NCBI GenBank assembly: GCA_016125075.1
Contig: WGMO01000015.1
Coordinates: 110,379-174,378 of the forward strand
Direction of reading: 5' to 3'
Source: Terrimonas sp.
GTDB taxonomy: Bacteria > Bacteroidota > Bacteroidia > Chitinophagales > Chitinophagaceae
DNA length: 64,000 nucleotides
The position numbers were made by a program, and so were the translations under genes. Shown piece by piece: positions 45,539-53,775 of this stretch. Position 1 is the stretch's first letter; every line of letters starts with the position of its first letter. Under the pieces are notes generated by a model. It saw only the letters and a list, made by a program, of their open reading frames with translations, had not been told where the DNA came from and made no database searches.

Positions 45539-46570
45539 ATGCCGCATTTCAATTGGAACGATAGCCTTAATTTATTGTCAAAGCTCAGCTGGCGCCGGTT
45601 CTGGAATGGCCTCAAAGTACTGGGCAGCTACCAGGTGAGTAAGTGGACCGGCCGGCCTGTACAATGGGGTTACCCTATTTCCATTTCTTTTGAGCCTACA
45701 ACGTCCTGCAACCTGCGTTGCCCCGAATGTCCCAGCGGGCTCCGGGCATTTACCCGTCCAACAGGCATGCTGCAGCGGGATTTCTTTTCCGAGACCATCG
45801 ACCAGATGCACAAAGAACTGCTTTACCTGGTCTTTTATTTCCAGGGCGAACCCTATCTCAACCCTTCATTTCTCGATATGGTGCACTATGCATCCCGGAA
45901 AAAGATCTATACCGCCACTTCCACCAATGCGCATTACCTGGATGATGGGAATGCCAAACGGACGATTGAAAGCGGGTTGGACCGGTTGATCATCTCCATT
46001 GATGGCACCACCCAGGAAGTGTACCAGCAATACCGGGTGGGGGGTCAGCTCGACAAAGTGTTGCAGGGGGCGCGAAATATCATGAAATGGAAAAAGGAAC
46101 TAAAGAGCAAAACCCCTTTTGTTGTTTTCCAGTTTCTGGTGGTGAAACCCAATGAACACCAGGTGGAGGCGGTAAAGGAACTGGCGAAAGAGATCGGTGT
46201 CGATGATGTTTGGTTCAAGACTGCGCAGATTTATGATTTCAAAAACGATCCCAATCAGCTGATACCGGTAACGGATAAGTATAGCCGGTATAAAAAAACA
46301 GGGGAGGGTTATGTCTTTAAAGGCCGGTTGGCCAATCATTGCTGGCGGCTCTGGCATGACCCGGTGATCACCTGGGACGGACTGGTGGCGCCCTGTTGCT
46401 TTGATAAGGATGCCGCCCATCGGTTGGGCGACCTGAAAGAAAAACCTTTCCGGGAAATCTGGAAAAATGCCGCCTATCATGAATTCCGTTCTAAACTGCT
46501 CCGGGGAAGAAAGAATATTGATATCTGTTCCAACTGTTCGGAAGGAACAAAGGTTTGGGAAAACGGCTGA
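45539..46570 (+). CDS. Radical SAM protein with C-terminal SPASM-type domain
   Basis: 343 residues from the ATG at 45539. The open frame runs back to 45395 inside pxpB, but a promoter element and a Met at this point fix the start. The CxxxCxxC cluster motif is CNLRCPEC near residue 65 (TTSCNLRCPECPSG), followed by the SAM-binding region and a central SIDGTTQEVYQQYRVGG. The C-terminal cysteines are in APCCFDKDAAHRLGDLKEKPFREIWKN and DICSNCSEG, a SPASM/twitch-like Fe-S site. The substrate is unknown; no kinase or transporter partner is adjacent. A 43-codon frame lies convergent at its 3' end. Confidence 0.88.
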   Translation: MPHFNWNDSLNLLSKLSWRRFWNGLKVLGSYQVSKWTGRPVQWGYPISISFEPTTSCNLRCPECPSGLRAFTRPTGMLQRDFFSETIDQMHKELLYLVFYFQGEPYLNPSFLDMVHYASRKKIYTATSTNAHYLDDGNAKRTIESGLDRLIISIDGTTQEVYQQYRVGGQLDKVLQGARNIMKWKKELKSKTPFVVFQFLVVKPNEHQVEAVKELAKEIGVDDVWFKTAQIYDFKNDPNQLIPVTDKYSRYKKTGEGYVFKGRLANHCWRLWHDPVITWDGLVAPCCFDKDAAHRLGDLKEKPFREIWKNAAYHEFRSKLLRGRKNIDICSNCSEGTKVWENG

Positions 46571-46702
46571 TCACCAGTTGACGATCGACTGGTAGAGGCT
46601 GCGGTAGAAAGCAATAAACCCTTCTCCAAAACTGCGGAATGCTTCGCCGATCAACTTCATATTGACTGATTTGACTTTAAAATTCTGTTTTCCCGCCGGC
46701 AT
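46571..46702 (-). CDS. Possible 43-residue small protein
   Basis: A frame too short for routine ORF calls, starting ATG at 46702 and stopping TGA at 46571-46573. The product begins MPAGKQNFKVKSVNMKLIG and ends with an amphipathic aromatic helix (AFRSFGEGFIAFYRSLYQSI) and VNW. Its stop abuts the stop of the radical SAM gene (46568-46570). The composition looks protein-like, but no homologue is known to me, so this may be chance. Confidence 0.4.
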   Translation of the reverse strand: MPAGKQNFKVKSVNMKLIGEAFRSFGEGFIAFYRSLYQSIVNW

Positions 46703-46869
46703 TTGCAATAAAGGCTTCCCCACATTTTATCAACCCCTGTGCATAAGCAGGGCGGATTTGCCGCCAGGTGTAAAAAAAATGGTAAAAGAATGAACAAAAT
46801 TTGCATAATCAATGTTTAAACATTAATATTGTATTTCAATTCATTTTTTACCTAAAAAACAAGAAGAAT

Positions 46870-47223
46870 ATGTCAGATTTAAGAACACATGTAGACCAGC
46901 TGAACCAGATGGTGCTGGAAGGAAAGATCCTCGATGCCTTTGATCATTTTTATGATGACAATATCGTCATGCAGGACAATGACTATCCCGCCCGTGTGGG
47001 GAAAGATGTAAACCGCCAGTACGAAGAGGCTTTTGTAAACGGCCTGACCGAATTCCGCGGGGCAAAAGTGATCAATACCCTGGTAAGCGATGACCTGGCT
47101 GTAACAGAATGGTGGTTTGATTACACCCATAAAGATTATGGCACCCGTAACTACCGCCAGTTGGCTGTTCAGCGCTGGAAAAACGGTAAAGTGGTAGAAG
47201 AGAAGTTTTACTACAATAATTAA
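46870..47223 (+). CDS. SnoaL-like (NTF2 fold) small protein
   Basis: 117 residues from the ATG at 46870. The sequence MSDLRTHVDQLNQMVLEGKILDAFDHFYDDNIVMQDND is the first helix and strand of a SnoaL-like fold; later VTEWWFDYTHKDYGTRNYRQLAVQRWKNGKVVEEKFYY is the end of the cone. It lacks a signal peptide, unlike the other three NTF2-like proteins here, so it is probably cytoplasmic. Function unknown. Confidence 0.85.
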   Translation: MSDLRTHVDQLNQMVLEGKILDAFDHFYDDNIVMQDNDYPARVGKDVNRQYEEAFVNGLTEFRGAKVINTLVSDDLAVTEWWFDYTHKDYGTRNYRQLAVQRWKNGKVVEEKFYYNN

Positions 47224-47262
47224 CCGGGAAACAGTAAGTGCTTAAGTTTCATGCGGGGTTGT

Positions 47263-47270
47263 TAACTTCG
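47263..47270 (+). promoter_or_regulatory. Probable -7 promoter element (TAACTTCG)
   Basis: TAACTTCG approximates TAnnTTTG and overlaps the first possible ATG of the MarR gene (47272), making the ATG at 47293 the more likely start. Confidence 0.35.
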
Positions 47271-47271
47271 C

Positions 47272-47748
47272 ATGGAACTTTTTATTAATACCATGGGCAT
47301 TGAACAAGACGTACAACAGTTACATTTCAGGAATGACTACCAGAAAGCCGTCATCAACCTGATCTATACCTATAACTGGATGCGGGAAAAAACGGCATCC
47401 ATCATGGATGAGGAGGATATCACTCCCCAGCAGTTCAATATACTCAGGATCCTAAGGGGATCCTACCCCCAACCACTCTCCACCCTTCAGATACGGGAAC
47501 GTATGCTCGACAAGATGAGCGATACCAGCAGGATCGTTGACCGCTTACTGAAAAAAGAGCTGGTAAAAAAAATCACCTGCAAATCAGACCGGCGACTGGT
47601 GGATATCACCATTTCAGAAAAGGGTTTATCGCTCCTTGAAAGAATGGACAAGAAACAGGATGATATGGACGGGGTTCTTAAAAAACTCACAAAATCTGAA
47701 GCGGTCACCCTCAGCAGGCTGCTTGATAAAATACGTACGCTGGATTAA
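47272..47748 (+). CDS. MarR family transcriptional regulator
   Basis: 158 residues as drawn; a start at 47293 (MGIEQDVQQ) is also reasonable and is favoured by the promoter position. The winged helix is clear: EEDITPQQFNILRILRGSYPQPLSTLQIRERMLDKMSDTSRIVDRLLKKELVKKITCKSDRRLVDITISEKGLSLLERM, including the DRR wing. MarR proteins usually repress a stress or transport gene and respond to phenolic or oxidative signals. The neighbours (an NTF2-like gene and a GHL10 hydrolase) give no firm target. Confidence 0.9.
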   Translation: MELFINTMGIEQDVQQLHFRNDYQKAVINLIYTYNWMREKTASIMDEEDITPQQFNILRILRGSYPQPLSTLQIRERMLDKMSDTSRIVDRLLKKELVKKITCKSDRRLVDITISEKGLSLLERMDKKQDDMDGVLKKLTKSEAVTLSRLLDKIRTLD

Positions 47749-47775
47749 TGTTATTTTTGTATTTTATCAGTTACC

Positions 47776-48987
47776 ATGAAGACATTATTTTTCCGATCAT
47801 ACCTGCTGTTCTTTTTTCTTTTTTTGGAAGCCAGGGCTATTGCGCAGGCTCCACCTGAATTCAGAGGGGTATGGATCGCATCAGTGGATAATATCGACTG
47901 GCCCCTGCGCAACGACTTTAACCCCTCCAGCCAGAAAGCGGAATTTATCCGGCAACTGGATATGCACAAGCGGAATGGTATGAATGCCATGATCGTTCAG
48001 GTCAGGCCTTCGGCGGATGCGTTTTATCCCTCTCCCTATGAACCCTGGAGCCAATGGCTGACGGGTACACAGGGCAAACCGCCTTCACCCTATTATGACC
48101 CCCTGAAATTCATGATCGAAGAAACCCATAAGCGGGGAATGGTCTTTCATGCCTGGCTCAATCCCTACCGGGCAGTTTTCAATATCAAGTCGTCTTCGAT
48201 CGCCAAAAACCATATCACCCGGATCCACCCCGAATGGTTTTTGACCTATGGTGATAAAAAATATTTCGATCCCGCCAACAAAGAGGCCCAGCAGTTCGTG
48301 ATCAATGTAGTGAAGGATATAGTAAAGCGGTATGATATCGACGCTATCCACATGGATGATTATTTTTATCCTTACCGGATTGCGGGAAAGGAATTCCCCG
48401 ACGAGGCTTCCTATAAAAAATCCGGATCTCCTCTTTCTAAAGATGACTGGCGACGCAGTAATGTGGATACGATCATCAAAAAACTGAATACGGCGATCAA
48501 GTCTATCAAACCCCAATGCCAGTTTGGAATTTCACCCTTTAGTGTGTGGCGGAACAAGGATACCGATCCCCGGGGCAGTGACAGCAAGGCCTATCAGACC
48601 AATTATGATGACCTCTATGCCGATATCCTCTTATGGCTGAAGGAAGGATGGATCGATTATGTGGCACCCCAGCTCTATCTTGAAATCGGGCACGATAAGA
48701 TTGACTACGCCAAATTACTGGACTGGTGGAGCCAGAATACCTATGGCAAACACCTCTATATCGGTTTGGCCATCTACCGGGCGGGTTCGAATACCGCCTG
48801 GAAAAACCCCAATGAGTTACCCCGGCAGATCCGTTTATTGCGGCAAAACCCCAATGTACAGGGAAGTATCTTCTTTAGCAGTAAGTCCTTTAACAATAAT
48901 CCCAATGGCTGGAGCGATAGCCTTCGCCTGAATTATTTTAAAGAACCGGCACCGGTTCCTGAAATGGACTGGCTGAAGAAAAAATAA
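47776..48987 (+). CDS. Secreted GHL10-type (DUF187) glycoside hydrolase-like protein
   Basis: 403 residues with a signal peptide ending AIAQ. The barrel of the GHL10 family is recognisable: EFRGVWIASVDNIDWPLRN, RNGMNAMIVQVRPSADAFYPSPYEPWSQWLTG, HAWLNPYRAVFN, DAIHMDDYFYPYRI, FGISPFSVWRN and IDYVAPQLYLEIG. The conserved HMDDYFYPY segment is the probable active-site region. Members cut peptidoglycan-linked or other glycans; the specificity is not known. Downstream, a convergent gene ends 3 bp away. Confidence 0.92.
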   Translation: MKTLFFRSYLLFFFLFLEARAIAQAPPEFRGVWIASVDNIDWPLRNDFNPSSQKAEFIRQLDMHKRNGMNAMIVQVRPSADAFYPSPYEPWSQWLTGTQGKPPSPYYDPLKFMIEETHKRGMVFHAWLNPYRAVFNIKSSSIAKNHITRIHPEWFLTYGDKKYFDPANKEAQQFVINVVKDIVKRYDIDAIHMDDYFYPYRIAGKEFPDEASYKKSGSPLSKDDWRRSNVDTIIKKLNTAIKSIKPQCQFGISPFSVWRNKDTDPRGSDSKAYQTNYDDLYADILLWLKEGWIDYVAPQLYLEIGHDKIDYAKLLDWWSQNTYGKHLYIGLAIYRAGSNTAWKNPNELPRQIRLLRQNPNVQGSIFFSSKSFNNNPNGWSDSLRLNYFKEPAPVPEMDWLKKK

Positions 48988-48990
48988 GGT

Positions 48991-49404
48991 TTAGCGATTT
49001 TTCCCTTCCATCCTGTCGGTATAATCGACCGAGCCTAACCGGAAGCGGAGCGGGACCGGCACTATTTTTTCCAACGCTATTTCCTTACGACAGAAGAAAC
49101 CCAATGACCGGGTATAATAATCCCCCGGCAGGGCTGTTGATATGAAAGGAAGTAATGGGAGATCCATGCCCTGCTTGGTACTGTTTTCCTGTGTAATGCT
49201 CCCCGACAGGGAAGCCCTGTTTTTTTGAAATTGCCACTGTAAATACCGGCTGTACCGGCCACCGATCACTCCTTCCTGGTCAAAAAAACCATATACAGAC
49301 GGCATGTTTTTCTTTGAAAATGAGTGCTGTTTTGTCTGCCCGAAATTATTCCCGGAAATCAGGAGGAGTAACACAACAAGAATGAATGTAAAACGTTGGG
49401 GCAC
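48991..49404 (-). CDS. Secreted protein of unknown function
   Basis: 137 residues with a signal peptide (FILVVLLLLISGNNFGQ). A central YSRYLQWQFQKNRASLSGSITQENS segment is followed by a helix (LGFFCRKEIALEKIVPVPLRFRLGSVDYTDRMEGK). The VPLRFRLGSVDYTDRMEGK ending is typical of small envelope proteins in this phylum but has no assigned role. It is convergent with the GHL10 gene. Confidence 0.7.
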   Translation of the reverse strand: MPQRFTFILVVLLLLISGNNFGQTKQHSFSKKNMPSVYGFFDQEGVIGGRYSRYLQWQFQKNRASLSGSITQENSTKQGMDLPLLPFISTALPGDYYTRSLGFFCRKEIALEKIVPVPLRFRLGSVDYTDRMEGKNR

Positions 49405-49502
49405 TATTTCTTTATTTGTATGTAAATTTACGGCATGAATTTTGAGGCAACGAGAAATTTTTTTGAAATTTTTGATTTGAAGTAAAGATACAGCGGTTAA
49501 TT

Positions 49503-50990
49503 ATGGCACTCAGTCAGGGTTTACACCAGAAATTATTACAGAAATTATCACCCCAGCAGATTCAACTAATGAAACTGCTGCAGGTACCCACTTCCAACCT
49601 GGAGGAGCGGATCAAGGAAGAGATGGAAGAGAATCCTGCATTGGAACTGGATGAAGAAGGGCATAATGATGCAGACGAGATCAAGGATGAATTCACCGAA
49701 ACGGCCGAGGAGGACTTTGAAGAAAAAGACGGGAGTGAAGAGGATTATGAAAATGTAGATATCAGCGAATATGTGCAGGAAGGGGATGATGATGTGGCCG
49801 ATTACCGGTTGCGGGAAGACAATTATTCGGATGAAGAAACCCAAACGATACCGGTAAAGACGGAAACCAGTTTTTATGAGAATATGCTCACACAACTGGG
49901 GATGCTGAAACTGGAACCCCGGGAACAACGGATCGCGGAACATATCATTGGCAGTATTGATGAAGACGGATACCTGCGCAGGGAAACCTCGGCCATCGTG
50001 GATGACCTTGCTTTTCGGCAGAACATCATGGCCACTGCCCAGGAAGTGGAGCAGATCATCGATAAGATACAGCAGTTCGATCCCCCGGGGGTAGGCGCCC
50101 GTGACCTTCAGGAATGTTTACTGCTCCAATTGTACCGGCAAAAACGGGAGGGCAGGGAGGTGGATACCGCCATCACTGCCATCCGGAAATATTTCGACGA
50201 GTTTACCAAAAAGCATTACGAACGCATCCAGCGGGGACTGGGCATTGATGATGAAGCTTTGCGCGCGGTAATGAAGCAGGTAGTGAAACTGAATCCCAAA
50301 CCCGGCGATAATTTTTTATCCTCCATGAACAAGGTGGAAAATTATGTGGTGCCCGATTTTTTCATATTCAACAATGCAGGCAAACTGGAACTCACACTCA
50401 ATGCCCGGAACGCACCCGACCTGCGTATCAGTGGCGGTTACCGTGATATGCTGAAGGAATACGACAGCGGCGCCAAAAAAGATAAACGGCAAAAAGAAGC
50501 CGTGATGTTCATCAAGCAAAAAATAGATGCCGCCAAATGGTTTATCGATGCCATCAAACAACGGCAGCACACGCTGCTGAGTACGATGGATGCGATCATG
50601 CAGCACCAGTATGAATTCTTCCTGACCGGGGATGAAACGGTCATGAAACCCATGATCCTGAAAGATATTGCCGAAAAAACCGGGCTGGATATCTCCACGG
50701 TCAGCCGGGTGGCCAACAGCAAGTTTGTCCAGACCGAATTCGGTACCTACCGGCTGAAATTTTTCTTTAGTGAGTCCCTGAGTACCGATAGCGGGGAAGA
50801 AGTTTCCACCCGTGAAGTCAAAAAGATCCTCAGTGATTTTATAGAATCCGAGAACAAGCGCAAACCCTATAGTGATGAAAAATTAACCGATCTTCTTCAG
50901 GAAAAAGGGTATAATATTGCACGGCGCACCGTGGCCAAATACCGCGAACAGTTGAATATTCCCGTGGCCCGGTTGAGAAAAGAGTTTTAA
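49503..50990 (+). CDS. rpoN: RNA polymerase sigma-54 factor
   Basis: 495 residues. Region I is glutamine-rich (GLHQKLLQKLSPQQIQLMKLLQVP). Region II is strongly acidic (residues about 50-100, with EEDFEEKDGSEEDYE). The core-binding and DNA-binding domains follow, including the helix-turn-helix around MILKDIAEKTGLDISTVSRVANSKFVQTEFGTYRLKFFFSE, and the RpoN box ARRTVAKYRE near residue 475. It recognises -24/-12 promoters and needs an NtrC-type ATPase; one such activator (58643-59992) is encoded nearby. The membrane gene at 50992 follows after 1 bp. Confidence 0.97.
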   Translation: MALSQGLHQKLLQKLSPQQIQLMKLLQVPTSNLEERIKEEMEENPALELDEEGHNDADEIKDEFTETAEEDFEEKDGSEEDYENVDISEYVQEGDDDVADYRLREDNYSDEETQTIPVKTETSFYENMLTQLGMLKLEPREQRIAEHIIGSIDEDGYLRRETSAIVDDLAFRQNIMATAQEVEQIIDKIQQFDPPGVGARDLQECLLLQLYRQKREGREVDTAITAIRKYFDEFTKKHYERIQRGLGIDDEALRAVMKQVVKLNPKPGDNFLSSMNKVENYVVPDFFIFNNAGKLELTLNARNAPDLRISGGYRDMLKEYDSGAKKDKRQKEAVMFIKQKIDAAKWFIDAIKQRQHTLLSTMDAIMQHQYEFFLTGDETVMKPMILKDIAEKTGLDISTVSRVANSKFVQTEFGTYRLKFFFSESLSTDSGEEVSTREVKKILSDFIESENKRKPYSDEKLTDLLQEKGYNIARRTVAKYREQLNIPVARLRKEF

Positions 50991-50991
50991 T

Positions 50992-51675
50992 ATGAGCACA
51001 CATTGGGTTGTTGACGAAAAAAATAACCTGCAGGAAGCCCGGGAAAGAATTCCCCAACCGCTACCTGTACGGCTGATGGCCGGGCTGCTGTCCTATCTCT
51101 TTCATCCCCTTTTTATCCCGGTATATGTGGCCATCTTCCTGGTGCAGATCCACAACTATCTCTTTGCCGGTTTTGACAACTGGAATAAGCTGACCACGAT
51201 TTTACAGGTATTCGTCAACTGTACATTCTTACCTATTGTGAGCGTGCTCCTGCTCAAGGGTCTGAAATTTATCGACTCGGTGTACCTGAAAACACAAAGG
51301 GAAAGGATCATTCCTTATTCCATCTGCATGATCTTCTATTTCTGGAACTGGTATGTATTCAAGAATAATTTCGCCCCGCAGCCCCTCGTGGCTTTCAGCC
51401 TCGCAATTTTTGTGGGCTGTATTGCCGGGTTTATGGCCAATATCTATATCAAGATCAGCATGCATACCATTGCCGTGGGTGTGATGCTGACCCTGGTGGC
51501 ACTGCTTGCTTTCCGGGATAGCGCCAATTACACCTTATTCATTGCCATCGCCCTGCTCATCACGGGCATGGTGGCTACGGCAAGGCTGATCTTTTCTGAT
51601 CATACAAGTGCTGAAGTATATGGGGGATTGTTGATCGGCGTATTATCGCAACTGGTAGCGTACTGGATCGCATAA
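50992..51675 (+). CDS. PAP2-like membrane protein with degenerate active site
   Basis: 227 residues, about six transmembrane helices. The end of the protein (ARLIFSDHTSAEVYGGLLIGVLSQLVAYW) has the layout of PAP2 phosphatase motif 3, with a histidine and a glycine-rich helix, but the usual aspartate is replaced by glutamate. The motif 1 lysine/arginine site is only suggested by KTQRERIIPY. It may therefore be catalytically inactive or altered. It starts 1 bp after the rpoN stop, so the two are one operon. Confidence 0.7.
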   Translation: MSTHWVVDEKNNLQEARERIPQPLPVRLMAGLLSYLFHPLFIPVYVAIFLVQIHNYLFAGFDNWNKLTTILQVFVNCTFLPIVSVLLLKGLKFIDSVYLKTQRERIIPYSICMIFYFWNWYVFKNNFAPQPLVAFSLAIFVGCIAGFMANIYIKISMHTIAVGVMLTLVALLAFRDSANYTLFIAIALLITGMVATARLIFSDHTSAEVYGGLLIGVLSQLVAYWIA

Positions 51676-51682
51676 AAAAACA

Positions 51683-51712
51683 AAAGCCCAATCATAGGGT
51701 ACGATTGAGCTC
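51683..51712. terminator. Terminator-like hairpin between convergent genes
   Basis: agcccaatc and gattgagct pair with one mismatch around an 11-nt loop; A-rich sequence on the left and T-rich sequence on the right would give T tracts in either direction. It is between the PAP2-like gene (+) and the L,D-transpeptidase (-). Confidence 0.5.
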
Positions 51713-51746
51713 TTTGTTGTTTCCATCCTAATGTACTATGTCCAAT

Positions 51747-52493
51747 CTAGCCGTTTATGATCTTCGAAGAAGCAATATAATTTTTGCTCGGATGGTAGAT
51801 GAAGAAACAGGTTCCATCTTTTATTAGCTCAATCAGTTCTTTTGTCTTTTGTTGGGGTACAGCAGGGCATCCGAAACTGCGGCCCATGAAATTGCCGGTC
51901 TGCAGGTAATTCTCTCCCACATAATCAGAACCATGTACCACGATATTTCTTTGGGAGGCCCTGTCGTTGATGCCTTTTTCAACACCCTTTATCCTTAATG
52001 AAAGGCCATGCCCGCCATTATAGGTATTGCTGGTAATATAAAAACCCAGGCTGCTCTTATGCGAACGGGGATTATTGGAAAAACTGTTGGCAAATTCTCC
52101 GCCCGAATTCCGGCCATGGGCTACATAGGTATTCATTAAGACCTCACGGCTTTCAATATCAACAAGATATAATCTTTTTTTCCGGGACGACTGGCTGAAA
52201 TCGCAGATCGTAATGATCCCTGTTTTTTCAATCAGGCCTTTTTTCACCAGGTACATATAGCCTTTGTAGGCGTATTCAAATGCTTCCTGCGACAAACCCA
52301 TCCCCCCCAGGTTCAGACTGTCATACAAGAGATCGGCCTTTTCAATGATATGATCATCGATCCTATTCAGGCTGGTGACTTTCGAAACAGGGGAATTGTC
52401 AAATACAGGTCGGCTTCCGGCCTGGAGATTAGGCAATACAATAAAGAGTAGCGAAAATGCTGAAAGGGTAAATAATTTGGATATAGACTGCAT
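51747..52493 (-). CDS. Murein L,D-transpeptidase catalytic domain protein
   Basis: 248 residues from the ATG at 52493; the frame continues to 52532 but gives no signal peptide. The signal is MQSISKLFTLSAFSLLFIVLPNLQA. The YkuD-like catalytic region reads VAHGRNSGGEFANSFSNNPRSHKSSLGFY, VVHGSDYVGENYLQTGNFMGRSFGCPAVPQQ, with the nucleophile cysteine in SFGCPAV and the histidine in VVHGSD. Such enzymes cross-link peptidoglycan at meso-DAP positions or attach proteins to it. It is convergent with the PAP2-like gene. Confidence 0.9.
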   Translation of the reverse strand: MQSISKLFTLSAFSLLFIVLPNLQAGSRPVFDNSPVSKVTSLNRIDDHIIEKADLLYDSLNLGGMGLSQEAFEYAYKGYMYLVKKGLIEKTGIITICDFSQSSRKKRLYLVDIESREVLMNTYVAHGRNSGGEFANSFSNNPRSHKSSLGFYITSNTYNGGHGLSLRIKGVEKGINDRASQRNIVVHGSDYVGENYLQTGNFMGRSFGCPAVPQQKTKELIELIKDGTCFFIYHPSKNYIASSKIING

Positions 52494-52659
52494 TAGGTAC
52501 GGTGGTTTTTCTATGTTCAGAAACGATAACAAATGTGAAAATATTATTGGGTTTTAATAAATAAAAGTAAAACGTAAATCTTTTTTTATTGCTCGGACAA
52601 ATACTGGAAAATCCTTTGTAAATAATTGAAAAACTACTGGTTATAGGGGTGGTAGTTTT

Positions 52660-53706
52660 TCAGTTTTCCAACGTATTTGTAATCTCACGCTGTTTGGTAA
52701 TGAACTCATTTGAATAGATCTTCAATAAGAGTATGAACATGGAAATCAATAGGGGCCCGAATATAAGTCCGATAAAACCGAACAGTTTTAAACCAATAAT
52801 TACGCCAAAAACTGTTATGAGGGGATGAATATTGCCTATTCTTTTCTGAAGGGTAAACCTGAAAATATTATCAACCGTACCAATAACCCCGAAACCGTAA
52901 ATTAACATAAATATTCCTTTTCCGGTCTCATTATCCGCAAAAAAGATGATGGCCAGCGGAACATAGGCTAGTGCCGCCCCCACAACCGGCAACATGGCCG
53001 TGATGCAGGTAACCACAAACCAGAACCAGGGCTGGTCTACGCCAATGATGAAATACCCGATCAGTCCCACAATGCCCTGCAATAAGGCGATCACGGGTAT
53101 GCCTATTGCATTGGAAACCACCATATTATTGATCTCTTTTCTTACCAGTACGGCGTTTTCATCCTTTAAGGGCAGGTATTCATATAAGGTCCTTTCCATC
53201 GACCTGCCATTCACCAGCATGAAGTAGAGCAGGAAATACATGAAGAAGATGGTGGTGAGGGTATTAAAAGTGGCATTCACGATCTGGGGCACAGTATCGG
53301 TGATCCCGGTCTGAATTTTTTGAATCGTCTGGTCACTCAGGAGTTGCACATCAAAACGATCTTCAATACTATGTACAACCGTCTTGATCGCATTGGCCAG
53401 TTCCGAGGAATGCTCGATGGCAAATGAAACTTTTGAGGAAAGCATATTCACCAGCAAACCAATCGGCAGCAGGATGATGATCATGGATACGAACATCAGG
53501 AAAAGGGCTGCCAGTCCTTTTTTCCATTTCCATTTATCTATAATGTGAAACATCCAGTTGTGCATCAGGATATAAAGGGTGATGGCACCCAGCAGGGCCG
53601 GGAGGAAACCAAGGAGTTCCAGGAATAGCAAAACACCCAGCAGGACAATGACGATGATAAAGAAAAATTGCCTGATCCTGTTCTGGTCAATAATATTATT
53701 ACTCAT
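52660..53706 (-). CDS. AI-2E transporter family (PerM-type) permease
   Basis: 348 residues. Hydrophobic segments cluster at both ends, with a soluble helical stretch in the middle (LSSKVSFAIEHSSELANAIKTVVHSIEDRFDVQLLSDQTIQKIQTGI). C-terminal blocks LAYVPLAIIFFADNETGKGIFMLIYGFGVIGTVDNIFRFTLQKRIGNIHPLITVFGVIIGLKLFGFIGLIFGPLLISM are diagnostic for the family. Some members export autoinducer-2 or act as sodium/proton antiporters; the substrate here is unknown. A terminator separates it from the MATE gene upstream. Confidence 0.92.
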   Translation of the reverse strand: MSNNIIDQNRIRQFFFIIVIVLLGVLLFLELLGFLPALLGAITLYILMHNWMFHIIDKWKWKKGLAALFLMFVSMIIILLPIGLLVNMLSSKVSFAIEHSSELANAIKTVVHSIEDRFDVQLLSDQTIQKIQTGITDTVPQIVNATFNTLTTIFFMYFLLYFMLVNGRSMERTLYEYLPLKDENAVLVRKEINNMVVSNAIGIPVIALLQGIVGLIGYFIIGVDQPWFWFVVTCITAMLPVVGAALAYVPLAIIFFADNETGKGIFMLIYGFGVIGTVDNIFRFTLQKRIGNIHPLITVFGVIIGLKLFGFIGLIFGPLLISMFILLLKIYSNEFITKQREITNTLEN

Positions 53707-53729
53707 GTTTTACTTTAAGCTTTAAAGAT

Positions 53730-53763
53730 AAAAAAACTAAGGCTGCCAAACGGGGGCAGCCTT
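53730..53763 (-). terminator. Rho-independent terminator of the MATE gene
   Basis: On the minus strand, aaggctgcc and ggcagcctt form a perfect 9-bp stem with a 7-nt loop, followed by AGTTTTTTTA. It lies 13 bp past the stop of the MATE gene. Confidence 0.9.
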
Positions 53764-53775
53764 ATACAGGAGTCG

